Shown piece by piece: positions 39,642 through 52,499 of a stretch of 64,000 nucleotides of DNA (position 1 is the first letter of the stretch; every line of letters starts with the position of its first letter). Below the pieces are notes generated by a model, which was not told where the DNA came from, did not search any database, and saw only the letters and a program-made list of their open reading frames with translations. Source of the stretch: Prosapia bicincta (lineage: Eukaryota; Arthropoda; Insecta; Hemiptera; Cercopidae); NCBI GenBank assembly GCA_036971475.1, contig JBAIZL010000006.1, forward strand, positions 98,728,228-98,792,227. Reading direction: 5' to 3'. The position numbers and the translations under genes are program-made.

Positions 39642-39765
39642 GTGTCTCTGTATATGTGTCTGTGTCACTGTTGTCTGTGAGTTTACCTCTGTATGTCTGT
39701 CTCTCAAACATTCTCTCTCTCCCTCTATCTGTCGGACATTATCTCTTTCCTCTCCTTTTCTCTGT

Positions 39766-39814
<49 letters not shown>

Positions 39815-39955
39815 AGTGTCTCTGTATATGTGTCTGTGTCACTGTTGTCTGTGAGTTTACCTCTGTATGTCTGTCTCTCAAACATTCTCTCTCTCCCTCT
39901 GTCTGTCGGTCAGTATCTCTTTTCTCTCCTTTTCTCTGTCTGGGTATGTGAGTGA
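38598..39955. repeat. Minisatellite: 8 units of about 160 bp, each ending in (GT)n
   Basis: The block AAGTGTCTCTGTATATGTGT begins at 38670, 38830, 38990, 39148, 39310, 39470, 39640 and 39814. Each unit holds a pyrimidine-rich unique part (CTCAAACATTCTCTCTCTCC, CTTTTCTCTGTCTGGG) and a (GT)n tract of varying length, which accounts for the 158-174 bp spacing. The 410-codon frame and other overlapping frames are repeat artefacts. Unit sequences are almost identical, indicating recent expansion. Confidence 0.97.
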
Positions 39956-41460
39956 ATTTGCCTATATGTTTGTTTGTGTGTGTCCAATTAAATATAATAA
40001 TGGATGCTATTCGTTGTGTTTTTCAGTAATTAAATATAACCTTCAAAACATTCACACATAACATTTTTTAAATAATCCGAAGTTTTTTATAATCCGCTTC
40101 TACTCATTTCTGTATAACATTTCTATATTACAAACATAACAAATTTTATACAATTTTTTTAATAACATATCCTATGTATATAAAGGAGATCAAATTTAAA
40201 CAATTTTAAATATTCCCTATAGTAATGTCAATATATTTTTACTACACTTTTCTTATTTTAAAAAAAGAGTAAAATACAAGGAAACTATAATAAATATTTT
40301 TAATAATGTTAAACTAGGTTAAATTAAAGTAATTTAATACTATGAAGTTATGTACAATGTTTTATGAAATAAGGATGTTTATTTTATTATTACTTTATCG
40401 TAGCTTATGAATGAAAACACCATGAGTATAAGAGAAAATTATTATAACTTGATTCAAAAATAATACAGAATATTATCAAGTTTTGATAAAAGATAATTGA
40501 AATTCAACTTTATTTCAAGTTATATAACTGCTTTAAATATAACCCTAATTTATAATTTTACTGGCAAAGAAGAGAAGAGAGCTTATTATTATGGGAGTGA
40601 GGGGATCGTAACCATGGCAACCACCAACTAACAGATGCAATATTGATAATTAGAGGATCTTCTGTTTCCACGTAACCTTTAGCATTGTTAGTTACATCCT
40701 TAGAAGTTTCAGCACCACAGGGCGTTTTATTGTTTAAACTCATTATATCAAGTTCAAATAATTCACAATTAAATGTAAAATGAAACCGTTTTGAAACCAT
40801 ATATTTTCCTGATGCCTAAATTTATGATTAAATTATTTTGGTGTAAAACCGAGACTTATTATACGAGAAGAATCTTATTATATTTGAATAACAATACATG
40901 TTTTTAAGTAATAAATTATTATTATTTATATTATGTGAAATAAACATAATTATTTAATGATTTATTTTTAAAATAATATTATTTTAAAATACTTTTTAAA
41001 TAACTTTAAATTTGGCAATTATAATTCAAATGTATAAAGTACCCTACAAATATAAATCTATGTTGCAGCCTACCTAATACGTTTTACTTTAAATCTATTT
41101 GACTGAAGATTTGTTATTATACTTTACCAAATTTGAAACACTATCAGCATCCATATTTTCTCGAGTTACTAGTTTTACACTAAAACACTTTAACATATAT
41201 TGATATTTCACGCTTACCTAAAGTAGCACTCACTTTTTTTTATTGAGGACGCCCGTTTCAGAACCTGTATCCCATTGCTAATTCAGACAGTAAGATAGTT
41301 TGCAAGTTAGTTTGTATACGCCAAAGGAGTTTTTATTGTAACGTGATAGAACCAAAGAGTATGAAATATAGAAACATATTAGGCTACACCCAACACACAT
41401 ACCCATTACCCAATTACTCACATACACGTTTAAAGGTAAAGCAAAAAGATAGGGCATGAT
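39956..41460. other. AT-rich intergenic DNA
   Basis: A degraded arm of the 8699-8914 hairpin family lies at about 41205-41300 (GAGGACGCCCGTTTCAGA). An 80-codon minus-strand frame at 40558-40800 has no recognised motif. Nothing else found. Confidence 0.5.
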
Positions 41461-41783
41461 TATATATATATAAATATCGCAAAATGTATTCTTGTGTATT
41501 ACTAAAGAGCTAAGTCAAAATACAAATACAAGAATTATAATTGAATTTACAATTCAAAGCTTTTCGTTGGCAATCAGTACCAACATCATCAGGAATATTA
41601 AACAATTAAAATTAACATATGTACCAAAATTAATATATGCACATATGTTAATTTTAATTGTTTATTATTCCTGATGATGTTGGTACTTTTAGCCAACGAA
41701 AAGCTTTGAATTGTAAATTCAATTATAATTCTTGTATTTGTATTTTGACTTAGTTCTTTATTAATACACATGAATACATATTG

Positions 41784-41796
<13 letters not shown>
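41461..41796. mobile_element. Near-perfect 335-bp palindromic foldback element
   Basis: Arms about 41461-41620 and 41640-41796 are inverted copies, from TATATCGCAAAATGTATTC at the outside to AATTTTAATTGTTTA at the centre. Both arms carry CCTGATGATGTTGG-loop-CCAACGAAAAGC (complement of 41561-41592; plus strand 41671-41702), with loops of different sequence but intact stems. (TA)n flanks both ends. Confidence 0.85.

Positions 41797-41846
<50 letters not shown>
41789..41846. repeat. (TA)n microsatellite
   Basis: Pure TA, about 58 bases, at the right end of the palindrome. Confidence 0.97.
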
Positions 41847-41851
<5 letters not shown>

Positions 41852-42260
41852 TATAATAGCTGTATAGGGTATGGAGCATTTATCTATATAAATTAATGAA
41901 TTATAACGATTTTCTTATGTTCTGTCTTATATCACTCAAAATTGTTATATTTTATTTATTTAATCTTCATAAGAAAACACAAAATATTTCATTACTTGAT
42001 TAAAGTAATGAGAGGCTTGCCAAACTGGTGGAAATATGGGAAACATTTCTTTCAAGATAGCATGTGTTACGTGTTTATGATTGACAATAGAGTGTCATCG
42101 CTGGCACCATGGTGACAGGCTGGTTGCTATGGCAACCAGACATCTACAAATGTATAGGTCAAAGTATGTCTCTATCTGTGTTTCTACTTGCAACGCTTTT
42201 GTAATTAATGCAATACTTATTGGTTTATACTTGTGTGCAGTCTTAGTGAATCTTGATGTA
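41847..42260. other. Intergenic DNA, nothing recognised
   Basis: AT-rich, no supported feature. Confidence 0.55.
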
Positions 42261-42345
<85 letters not shown>

Positions 42346-42429
42346 CACACACCCAGACAGAGAAAAGGAGAGGAAAGAGATACTGACCGACAGATAGAGG
42401 GAGAGAGAGAATGTTTGAGATACAGACAT

Positions 42430-42516
<87 letters not shown>

Positions 42517-42537
42517 CACACACACACACACACACAC

Positions 42538-42582
<45 letters not shown>

Positions 42583-42601
42583 CACACACACACACACACA
42601 C

Positions 42602-42634
<33 letters not shown>

Positions 42635-42659
42635 CACACACACACACACACACACACAC

Positions 42660-42724
<65 letters not shown>

Positions 42725-42742
42725 CACACACATACACACACA
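42261..42742. repeat. (CA)n tracts enclosing an inverted copy of the 160-bp minisatellite unit
   Basis: (CA)n at 42261-42351 and 42434-42742, the latter interrupted by regularly scattered AACAC slips. Between them 42352-42433 is the reverse complement of the pyrimidine-rich part of the repeat at 38598-39955 with about one mismatch. Open frames across it are artefacts. Confidence 0.95.
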
Positions 42743-43364
42743 AGCTCGCACAAATGTATGTTACACTATGTCTTATATGGAGACTTGAAAATAGTAAATG
42801 GAAAAATTTGTCTTCGTGTCATGTGGAATTCCCAAAAATGTGTATAATCTAAATTCAAAAATCTTTAAATTTTAACAGAGAATAGCCACAAGTTATACCG
42901 TCTTTCAGTTTTCCAGACAATGTCGTTAATACGGTATTAAATCACGTTTAGACGGCATGAAACAACATAAAGCTAATTAAAATCTATTCACAGCTAACAA
43001 TTACACCTTTAATATGGATATGGCAAGCTAAGCGAATAAATAATAGCATTGTACAACATTGGAAAATAAATGTTTCAAGGACAATCACACTTCAGAACAA
43101 AGTTTGAAATCATGCATTTGCATCCAGCATTTCCGTACATTCACTTGTAATTGTAGACAGCTTTATTAGACAATGCAGTGAAGTGCCTCGAGAACTTCTT
43201 TGGTTTTTATTTTAAATAAATTTTCTTGGTTGAAAAGACACTCATACATGTGAACGCTTCCACGCATTGTTGTAATTATCAGACGGAAATATTGTTACGA
43301 GATATATTTTCTGGTAACAATTTTAAATTACTGGTACCTTTCCATTATGAAAAATAACAGTTTG
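42743..43364. other. Intergenic DNA, nothing recognised
   Basis: No coding or repeat structure seen. Confidence 0.55.
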
Positions 43365-45010
43365 GACTTTCGTTCCTCACAGAACCACCTGGGATTCGGC
43401 ACAAAATAAACCCGTATTCCTTACAAAACAGCTTGTCATTCCACAGAGAATAACCTGGCATTCCGCACAGAATAACGGCGTGCCACGCAGGAAAACATGG
43501 CATGTCATACAGAAAAAAACCTGGTGTGCTGCAAATAATAACCTGGAAGGTCACCAAGAATAACCTTTCGTTCCGCACAGAACAACCTCGCGCTCCATAC
43601 AGAGCCAATTGGCGTTCCCAACAGGATAAACTCGCACTACGTACAGAACGTCCTTTCGTTCCGTACAAAACCACTTGGTGTGTCGCACAGAATCACCTCG
43701 CGCTCCATTGAGAACCACTTGGCGTTCCACAGAGTGCACAGAATAATGGAGTAGCGCACAAGAAAACCTGGCATGTCGTACGGAAAAACCTGGTGTACTG
43801 CAAATAATAACCTGGAAGAACACCAAAAATAACCTTTCGTTCCGCACAGAATCACTTCGTGCTCCATACAGAACCACCTGTACCGCACAGGATAAACTCA
43901 CACTCCGTACAAAACGTCCTTTCGTTCCGTACAAAAACACCTGGTGTGGCACCCAGAACAACCTGGGGTATCACATAGAATACCCTGGCGGGCTGCAAAG
44001 AACAACCTCGTGCTTATTACAGTACATCCTGGCATTCCTTACACAAAAACATTGCATACTGTACACAGTAGCATTGCGTTCAGTATAACACATCCTGGCG
44101 CTCCATACAGGATAACATAGCGTACGTCACAGAACAACCTGGCGTTCCGCACAGAATAACCTAGCGGAGCTCACAAAACACCCTGTGATTCCAAGTAGTA
44201 CAACCTGCCCTTCCGTCCAAAAAATATTGATGTATTGGAAAGAATTATCTAATGCTGCCTGCAGAATAACTTTGTGTTCCACACAAAATAACCTGGAAAA
44301 TCTCACAGAACAACTTGGGGGTTCCAAACACAACAGCCTACATTCCGCACGTAGAAGCCTTGCGTTCCACATTGAACATCTTGACCCTCCGTACAACACC
44401 TTGCTTTCCGCACAGGTAAACCTCTCGTTCCGTACGGAACAACCTGGCAAATCTCACAGAACAACTTGGGGGTTCCAAACACAACGCCTACATTCCGCAC
44501 ATAGAAGCCTTGCGTTCCACATTGAACATCTTGACCCCCCGTACAACACCTAGCTTTCCGCACAGGTAAACCTCTCGTTCCGTACGGAACAACCTGGCAA
44601 ATCTTACAGAACAACTTGGGGGTTCCAAACACAACAGCCTACATTCCGCACATAGAAGCCTTGCGTTTCACATTGAACATCTTGACCCTCCTTACAACAC
44701 CTTGCTTTCCGCACAGGTAAACCTCTCGTTCCGTACAGAAGAGCCTGGATGCCACCACAAAACAAACTGGCGTTCTTACAGAACATCCTGGCAAACCTCA
44801 CAGAACAACCTGGCGTCCCAAACAGAACAGCCTTAAAGTCCGCATAGAAAAACCTTGCACTCCGTACACAAAAACCTGGCGTTCCGCACTGAACATCTTT
44901 GCCCTCCGTACAGATCTTTGCCTTACTTTCTGCACAGATAAACCTCGGGGGTTATACAGAAAAAACCCAGTATTCCGTTCAGAACAACATCGTGCCCCAT
45001 ACAGAAATAG
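43365..45010. repeat. Degenerate 22-bp minisatellite, about 75 units
   Basis: Consensus CGCACAGAACAACCTGGCGT plus two bases; units are exactly 22 bp in many stretches (e.g. 43578-43710) but diverged. It is markedly richer in G+C than its surroundings. Higher-order copies of about 150 bp (seven units) occur at 44315, 44466 and 44616. Because the unit seldom contains a stop in any frame, long open frames arise on both strands (minus-strand peptides of the type CAERQVVLYGARG). I regard these as by-products of the repeat. Confidence 0.92.
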
Positions 45011-46446
45011 TCTAGCTGAGGTTTTCACTTTTCTTAACGTTTCCTAGAACTTTCCTTGCGAATCAGCTGGAAAACCTCTTTGTAAAGTTCTCCACCAATA
45101 TTGGAGGGGACGTATTACTGTCTGTAGCTTGTACATTGTACGTATGATGTAATCTTTCTTTTGACCACTCGACTACCTAGAATGGTTAGGACGTGTCTTA
45201 TCGCTTGCAACCGCCCGCAGCTGTTTCGTTAATAAATCATGTACTTGTAATCCCACTAAGTATATTAATTTCGGCATCCTAGACGGAACTTTTAAAATTT
45301 TATAGAGTGTTTGAAAAGTATGTGAAAATACAAGAAATAAAATACCAAAAATGAGATAAATTGATAAAAAAGAAAATCAGTATATGGGTGTCCATATTCT
45401 AATCATTCGTTAGAAAATTAAAAATTACGTCTAGGGTAAGAAGGTTTATTTATTTTTAGTGGTGATGCTAGTAAATGGCTCACTGGGGAAATGGCTCCAA
45501 GCGCTGGTGATCGATAGTTCTTGTCCCGGTAGCCAACCCAGGTAGCCGGACTGTCATAGGTCAGATTAATTCATACACACAGTAAATTCATTTTATACTC
45601 CATTTGGATCCCTTACGTCTTTGTCTGACTGACTATTAAGAACTGGACTCTGGATTGTATAAAACTCTATGGAGGTTTGGAAGCGCCATAAAAACATTAA
45701 TGCTTTGGGGAAAATACAAAATCAAGGAAACATACCACTTAAAAGTCACACAGAAAAAAGAACTGTTTCCATTCAGTTTTAACTAAATCACCAGCATATT
45801 GTTCACATATCTAGAGACGAAAATAAAAAAACCCTCAGCCGAAATGTAACGTTTTAACACAAACCTTATCGTAAGCATTTCTGAAAACAAAACTGATTCA
45901 TCTAAATAAAAGTTAACTTATTAACTTTGATCTTTAAGTTTGTTTAATATCATTTAATTGTAAACTCATTAATGAAGAATGTGACTCTAAAAATAACTCT
46001 GTTGTCGCCCAATTTTATTTTATTCAAGTGAAATATTTGACCTGTTTTTGAGCTTGTAAAAGTAGTTTTAGACAATTTGTTTTTGTAAGTCTTAAAACAA
46101 AAAATTGAAAGGCGACTATAATTATTGAATTAAATTGACACCAACAAGGATTTGATTAATCCCTCCGTTTATGCTGAAGGACAAGGGTTCAACGTTGTAA
46201 TCACAACAAATAGGATTTCCAATTATCTTATAACTAAGAGCATCTCAGTTAGATGAACGATGAACTACAGTCCTAATTTCACTTTATTAATGCTTACTAA
46301 CCATCCTAAAAATATCTAATAAGAAACTATGTTTTATATGTTATACAATTTAAAAGTTGGTTTTCTTTCTTTAGTCGCACTGTAAATAATGTTTACTCAT
46401 GAAACTAAATAGACAAATTATTAGGTTTTAATTTTTAAAAACGTTT
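45011..46446. other. Intergenic DNA, nothing recognised
   Basis: A GC-richer patch at 45450-45560 may be an old transposon fragment but I cannot name it. Confidence 0.5.
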
Positions 46447-49400
46447 TACAGAATATTCCTGGCAAGGTTTGGGATTCCCTGGTAACCTGTTGATGGATAA
46501 GCCCTCCTCTGTTTAATGCAGTAACACGAATGTTAATAAAATGAATGAGGTAGTAGTCATAGGCTAATGTGTTATGAACGTTTTCTGGTAAGGTTTGGGA
46601 TTCCCTGGTAACCTGTTGATGGATAAGCCCTCCTCTGTATAATGCAGTAACACGAATGTTAATAACATGAATGTGGTAGAAGTCATAGGTTAGTGAGATA
46701 TGAACGTTTCCTGGTAAGGTTTGGGATTCCCTGGTAACGTGTTGATGGATAAGCCCTCATCTGTATAATGCAGTAACACGAATGTTAATAACATGAATGT
46801 GGTAGTAGTCATAGGTTAGTGAGTTATGAACGTTTCCCGGTAACCTGTTGATGGATAAGCCCTCCTCTGTATAATGCAGTAACACGAATGTTAATAACAT
46901 GAATGTGGTAGAAGTCATAGGTTAGTGAGATATGAACGTTTCCTGGTAAGGTTTGGGATTCCCTGGTAACGTGTTGATGGATAAGCCCTCATCTGTATAA
47001 TGCAGTAACACGAATGTTAATAACATGAATGTGGTAGTAGTCATAGGTTAGTGAGTTATGAACGTTTCCTGGTAACCTGTTGATGGATAAGCCCTCCTCT
47101 GTATAATGCAGTAACACGAATATTAATAAAATGAATGTGGTAGTAGTCATAGGTTAGTGAGTTATGAATGTTTCCTGGCAAGGTTTGGGATTCCCTGGTA
47201 ACCTGTTGATGGATAAGCCTTCCTCTGTATAATGCAGTAACACGAATGTTAATAACATGAATGTGGTAGTAGTCATATGTTAGTGAGTTATGAAAGTTTC
47301 CTGGCAAGGTTTGGGATTCCCTGGTAACCTGTTGATGGATAAGCCCTCCTCTGTATAATGCAGTAACACGAATGTTAATAAAATGAATGTGGTAGTAGTC
47401 ATATGTTAGTGAGCTATGAACGTTTCCTGGTAAGGTTTGGGATTCCCTGTTAACGTGTTGATGGATAAGCCCTCCTATGTATAATGCAGTAACACGAATG
47501 TTAATAAAATGAATGTGGTAGTAGTCATAGGTTAGTGAGTTATGAACGTTTCCTGGTAAGGTTTGGGATTCCCTGGTAACCTGTTGATGGATAAGCCTTC
47601 CTCTGTATAATGCAGTAACACGAATGTTAATAAAATGAATGTGGTAGTAGTCATAGGTTAGTGAGTTATGAATGTTTCCTGGCAAGGTTTGGGATTCCCT
47701 GGTAACCTGTTGATGGATATGTATTCCTCTGTATAATGCAGTAACACGAATGTTAATAAAATGAATGTGGTAGTAGTCATAGGTTAGTGAGTTATGAATG
47801 TTTCCTGGCAAGGTTTGGGATTCCCTGGTAACCTGTTGATGGATAAGCCCTCATCTGTATAATGCAGTAACACGAATGGTAATGACATGAATGTGGTAGT
47901 AGTCATAGGTTAGTGTGCTATGAACGTTTCTTGGCAGGGTTCGGGATTCCCTGGTAACCTGTTGATGGATAAGCCCTCCTTTGTATAATGCAATATCACG
48001 AATGTTAATAAAATGAATGTGGTAGTAGTCATAGGTTAGTGTGCTATGAACGTTTCTTGGCAGGGTTTGGGATTCCCTGGTAACCTGTTGATGGATAAGC
48101 CCTCCTTTGTATAATGCAACATCACGAATGTTAATAAAATGAATATGGTAGTAGTCATAGGTTAGTGAGCTATGAACGTTTCTTGGCAAGGTTTGGGATT
48201 CCCTGGTAACCTGTTGATGGATAAGCCCTCCTCTGTATAATGCAGTAACACGAATGTTAATAACATGAATGTGGTAGTAGTCATAGGTTAGTGAGTAATG
48301 AATGTTTCCTGGTAAGGTTTGGGATTCCCTGGTAACTTGTTGATGGATAAGCCCTCATCTGTATAATGCAGTAACACGAATGTTAATAACATGAATGTGG
48401 TAGTAGTCATAGGTTAGTGAGCTATGAACGTTTCTTGGCAAGGTTTGGGATTCCCTGGTAACCTGTTGATGGATAAGCCCTCATCTGTATAATGCAGTAA
48501 CACGAATGTTAATAAAATGAATGTGGTAGTAGTCATAGGTTAGTGAGTTATGAACGTTTCCTGGTAAGGTTTGGGATTCCCTGGTAACCTGTTGATGGAT
48601 AAGCCCTCATCTGTATAATGCAGTAACACGAATGTTAATAACATGAATGTGGTAGTAGTCATAGGCTAGTGAGTTATGAACGTTTCCTGGTAACCTGTTG
48701 ATGGATAAGCCCTCCTCTGTATAATGCAGTAACACGAATATTAATAAAATGAATGTGGTAGTAGTCATAGGTTAGTGAGTTATAAGCGTTTCCTGTTAAG
48801 TTTTGGGATTCCCTGGTAACCTGTTGATGGATAGGCCCTCCTCTGTATAATGCAGTAACACGAATGTTAATAAAATGAATGTGGTAGTAGTCATAGGTTA
48901 GTGAGTTATGAACGTATCTTGGCAAGGTTTGGGATTCCCTGGTAACCTGTTGATGGATTAGCCCTCCTCTGTATAATGCAGTAACACGAATGTTAATAAA
49001 ATGAATGTGGTAGTAGTCATAGGTTAGTGAGCTATGAACGGTTCTTGGCAAGGTTTGGGATTCCCTGGTAACCTGTTGATGGATAAGCCCTCATCTGTAT
49101 AATGCAGTAACACGAATGTTAATAAAATGAATGTGGTAGTAGTCATAGGTTAGTGAGCTATGAACGGTTCTTGGCAAGGTTTGGGATTCCCTGGTAACCT
49201 GTTGATGGATAAGCCTTCATCTGTATAATGCAGTAACACGAATGTTAATAAAATGAATGTGGTAGTAGTCATAGGTTAGTGAGCTATGAACGGTTCTTGG
49301 CAAGGTTTGGGATTCCCTGGTAACCTGTTGATGGATAAGCCCTCATCTGTATAATGCAGTAACACGAATGTTAATAAAATGAATGTGGTAGTAGTCATAG

Positions 49401-52400
49401 GTTAGTGAGCTATGAACGGTTCTTGGCAAGGTTTGGGATTCCCTGGTAACCTGTTGATGGATATTCCCTCCTCTGTATAATGCAGTAACACGAATGTTAA
49501 TAAAATGAATGTGGTAGTAGTCATAGGTTAGTGAGCTATGAACGGTTCTTGGCAAGGTTTGGGATTCCCTGGTAACCTGTTGATGGATAAGCCCTCATCT
49601 GTATAATGCAGTAACACGAATGTTAATAACATGAATGTGGTAGTAGTCATAGGTTAGTGAGTTATGAACGTTTCCTGGTAAGGTTTGGGATTCCCTGGTA
49701 ACCCGTTGATGGATAAGCCCTCCTCTGTATAATGCAGTAACACGAATGTTAATAAAATGAATGAGGTAGTAGTCATAGGCTAATGTGTTATGAACATTTC
49801 CTGGTAAGGTTTGGGATTCCCTGGTAACCTGTTGATGGATAAGCCCTCCTCTATATAATGCAGTAACACGAATGTTAATAACATGAATGTGGTAGTAGTC
49901 ATAGGTTAGTGAGTTATGAACGTTTCCTGGTAAGGTTTGGGATTCCCTGGTAACCTGTTGATGGATAAGCCCTCATCTGTATAATGCAGTAACACGAATG
50001 TTAATAACATGAATGTGGTAGTAGTCATAGGCTAGTGAGTTATGAACGTTTCCTGGTAAGCTGTTGATGGATAAGCCTTCCTCTGTATAATGCAGTAACA
50101 CGAATATTAATAAAATGAATGTGGTAGTAGTCATAGGTTAGTGAGTTATAAGAGTTTCCTGGTAAGGTTTGGGATTCCCTGGTAACCTGTTGATGGATAG
50201 GCCCTCCTCTGTATAATGCAGTAACACGAATATTAATAAAATGAATGTGGTAGTAGTCATAGGTTAGTGAGTTATAAGAGTTTCCTGGCAAGGTTTGGGA
50301 TTCCCTGGTAACCTGTTGATGGATAGGCCCTCCTCTGTATAATGCAGTAACACGAATGTTAATAAAATGAATGTGGTAGTAGTCATAGGTTAGTGAGTTA
50401 TGAACGTATCTTGGCAAGGTTTGGGATTCCCTGGTAACCTGTTGATGGATAAGCCCTCAACTGTATAATGCAGTAACACGAATGTTAATAACATGAATGT
50501 GGTAGTAGTCATAGGTTAGTGAGTTATGAACGTTTCTTTTCAAGGTTTGGGATTCCCTGGTAACCTGTTGATGGATTAGCCCTCCTCTGTATAATGCAGT
50601 AACACGAAAGTTAATAACATGAATGTGGTAGTAGTCATAGGTTAGTGAGCTATGAACGTTTCCTGGTAAGGTTTGGGGTTTCCTGGTAACCTGTTGATGG
50701 ATAAGCCTTCCTCTGTATAATGCAGTAACACGAAAGTTAATAACATGAATGTGGTAGTAGTCATAGGTTAGTGAGCTATGAACGTTTCCTGGTAAGGTTT
50801 GGGGTTTCCTGGTAACCTGTTGATGGATTAGCCCTCCTCTGTATAATGCAGTAACACGAAAGTTAATAACATGAATGTGGTAGTAGTCATAGGTTAGTGA
50901 GCTATGAACGTTTCCTGGTAAGGTTTGGGGTTTCCTGGTAACCTGTTGATGGATAAGCCTTCCTCTGTATAATGCAGTAACACGAAAGTTAATAACATGA
51001 ATGTGGTAGTAGTCATAGGTTAGTGAGCTATGAACGTTTCCTGGCAAGGTTTGGGATTCCCTGGTAACCTGTTGATAGATAAGCCCTCCTCTGTATAATG
51101 CAGTAACACGAATGTTAATAAAATGAATGTGGTAGTAGTCATAGGTTAGTGAGTTATGAAAGTTTCCTGGCAAGGTTTGGGATTCCCTGGTAACCTGTTG
51201 ATGGATAAGCCCTCCTCTGTATAATGCAGTAACACGAATGTTAATAAAATGAATGAGGTAGTAGTCATAGGCTAATGTGTTATGAACATTTCCTGGTAAG
51301 GTTTGGGATTCCCTGGTAACCTGTTGATGGATAAGCCCTCCTCTATATAATGCAGTAACACGAATGTTAATAACATGAATGTGGTAGTAGTCATATGTTA
51401 GTGAGTTATGAACGTTTCCTGGTATGGTTTGGGATTCCCTGGTAACCTGTTGATGGATAAACCCTCCTCTGTATAATGCAGTAACACGAATGTTAATAAA
51501 ATGAATGTGGTAGTAGTCATATGTTAGTGAGTTATGAACGTTTCCTGGTATGGTTTGGGATTCCCTGGTAACCTGTTGATGGATAAGCCCTCCTCTGTAT
51601 AATGCAGTAACACGAATGTTAATAAAATGAATGAGGTAGTAGTCATAGGCTAATGTGTTATGAACATTTCCTGGTAAGGTTTGGGATTCCCTGGTAACCT
51701 GTTGATGGATAAGCCCTCATCTGTATAATGCAGTAACACGAATGTTAATAAAATGAATGTGGTAGTAGTCATAGGTTAGTGAGTTATGAACGTTTCCTGG
51801 TATGGTTTGGGATTCCCTGGTAACCTGTTGATGAATAAGCCCTCCTCTGTATAATGCAGTAACACGAATGTTAATAAAATGAATGTGGTAGTAGTCATAT
51901 GTTAGTGAGTTATGAACGTTTCCTGGTATGGTTTGGGATTCCCTGGTAACCTGTTGATGGATAAACCCTCCTCTGTATAATGCAGTAACACGAATGTTAA
52001 TAAAATGAATGTGGTAGTAGTCATAGGTTAGTGAGTTATGAACGTTTCCTGGTATGGTTTGGGATTCCCTGGTAACCTGTTGATGAATAAGCCCTCCTCT
52101 GTATAATGCAGTAACACGAATGTTAATAAAATGAATGTGGTAGTAGTCATAGGTTAGTGAGTTATGAACGTTTCCTGGTATGGTTTGGGATTCCCTGGTA
52201 ACCTGTTGATGAATAAGCCCTCCTCTGTATAATGCAGTAACACGAATGTTAATAAAATGAATGTGGTAGTAGTCATAGGTTAGTGAGGTATGAACGTTTC
52301 CTAGTATGGTTTGGGATTCCCTGGTAACCTGTTGATGAATAAGCCCTCCTCTGTATAATGAAGTAACACGAATGTTAACAAAATGTATGTGGTAGTAGTC

Positions 52401-52483
52401 ATAAGTTAGTGAGTTATGAACGTTTCCTGGTAAGGTTTGGGATTCCCTGGTAACGTGTTGATGGATAAGCCCTCCTCTGTATG
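46447..52483. repeat. 126-bp satellite array, about 48 units
   Basis: Each unit runs from CTGGTAAGGTTTGGGATTCC through CTGGTAACCTGTTGATGGAT, a CCTCCTCTGTATAATGCAGT block, CACGAATGTTAATAA(A/C)ATGA and GTAGTAGTCATAGGTTAGTG. Units are highly similar. Four units are 20 bp shorter (about 46831, 47063, 48681, 50047), lost between the two CTGGTAA micro-repeats. Since 126 is a multiple of three, several minus-strand frames stay open over many units (e.g. 47056-47811, 50457-51173) with a 42-residue period. I do not annotate these as genes. Confidence 0.97.
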
Positions 52484-52499
52484 TGAGATTCCCGGTATT

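Noticed and set aside
38723..39955. A 410-codon open frame and overlapping frames on both strands
   Set aside because: They consist of the 160-bp minisatellite with (GT)n translated as CVCV; all frames are open because the repeat lacks stops.
42095..42852. Long frames of Cys-Val or His-Thr repeats, 100-218 codons
   Set aside because: Translation of (CA)n/(GT)n microsatellite.
43345..45028. Series of minus-strand genes with CAERQVVLYGARG-like peptides
   Set aside because: Product of a 22-bp minisatellite, which rotates through all frames; no constraint on one frame.
47056..51173. Minus-strand repeat-protein gene of 42-residue units
   Set aside because: The 126-bp satellite explains the period; frames are repeatedly broken, there is no start or splice context, and variation does not look constrained.
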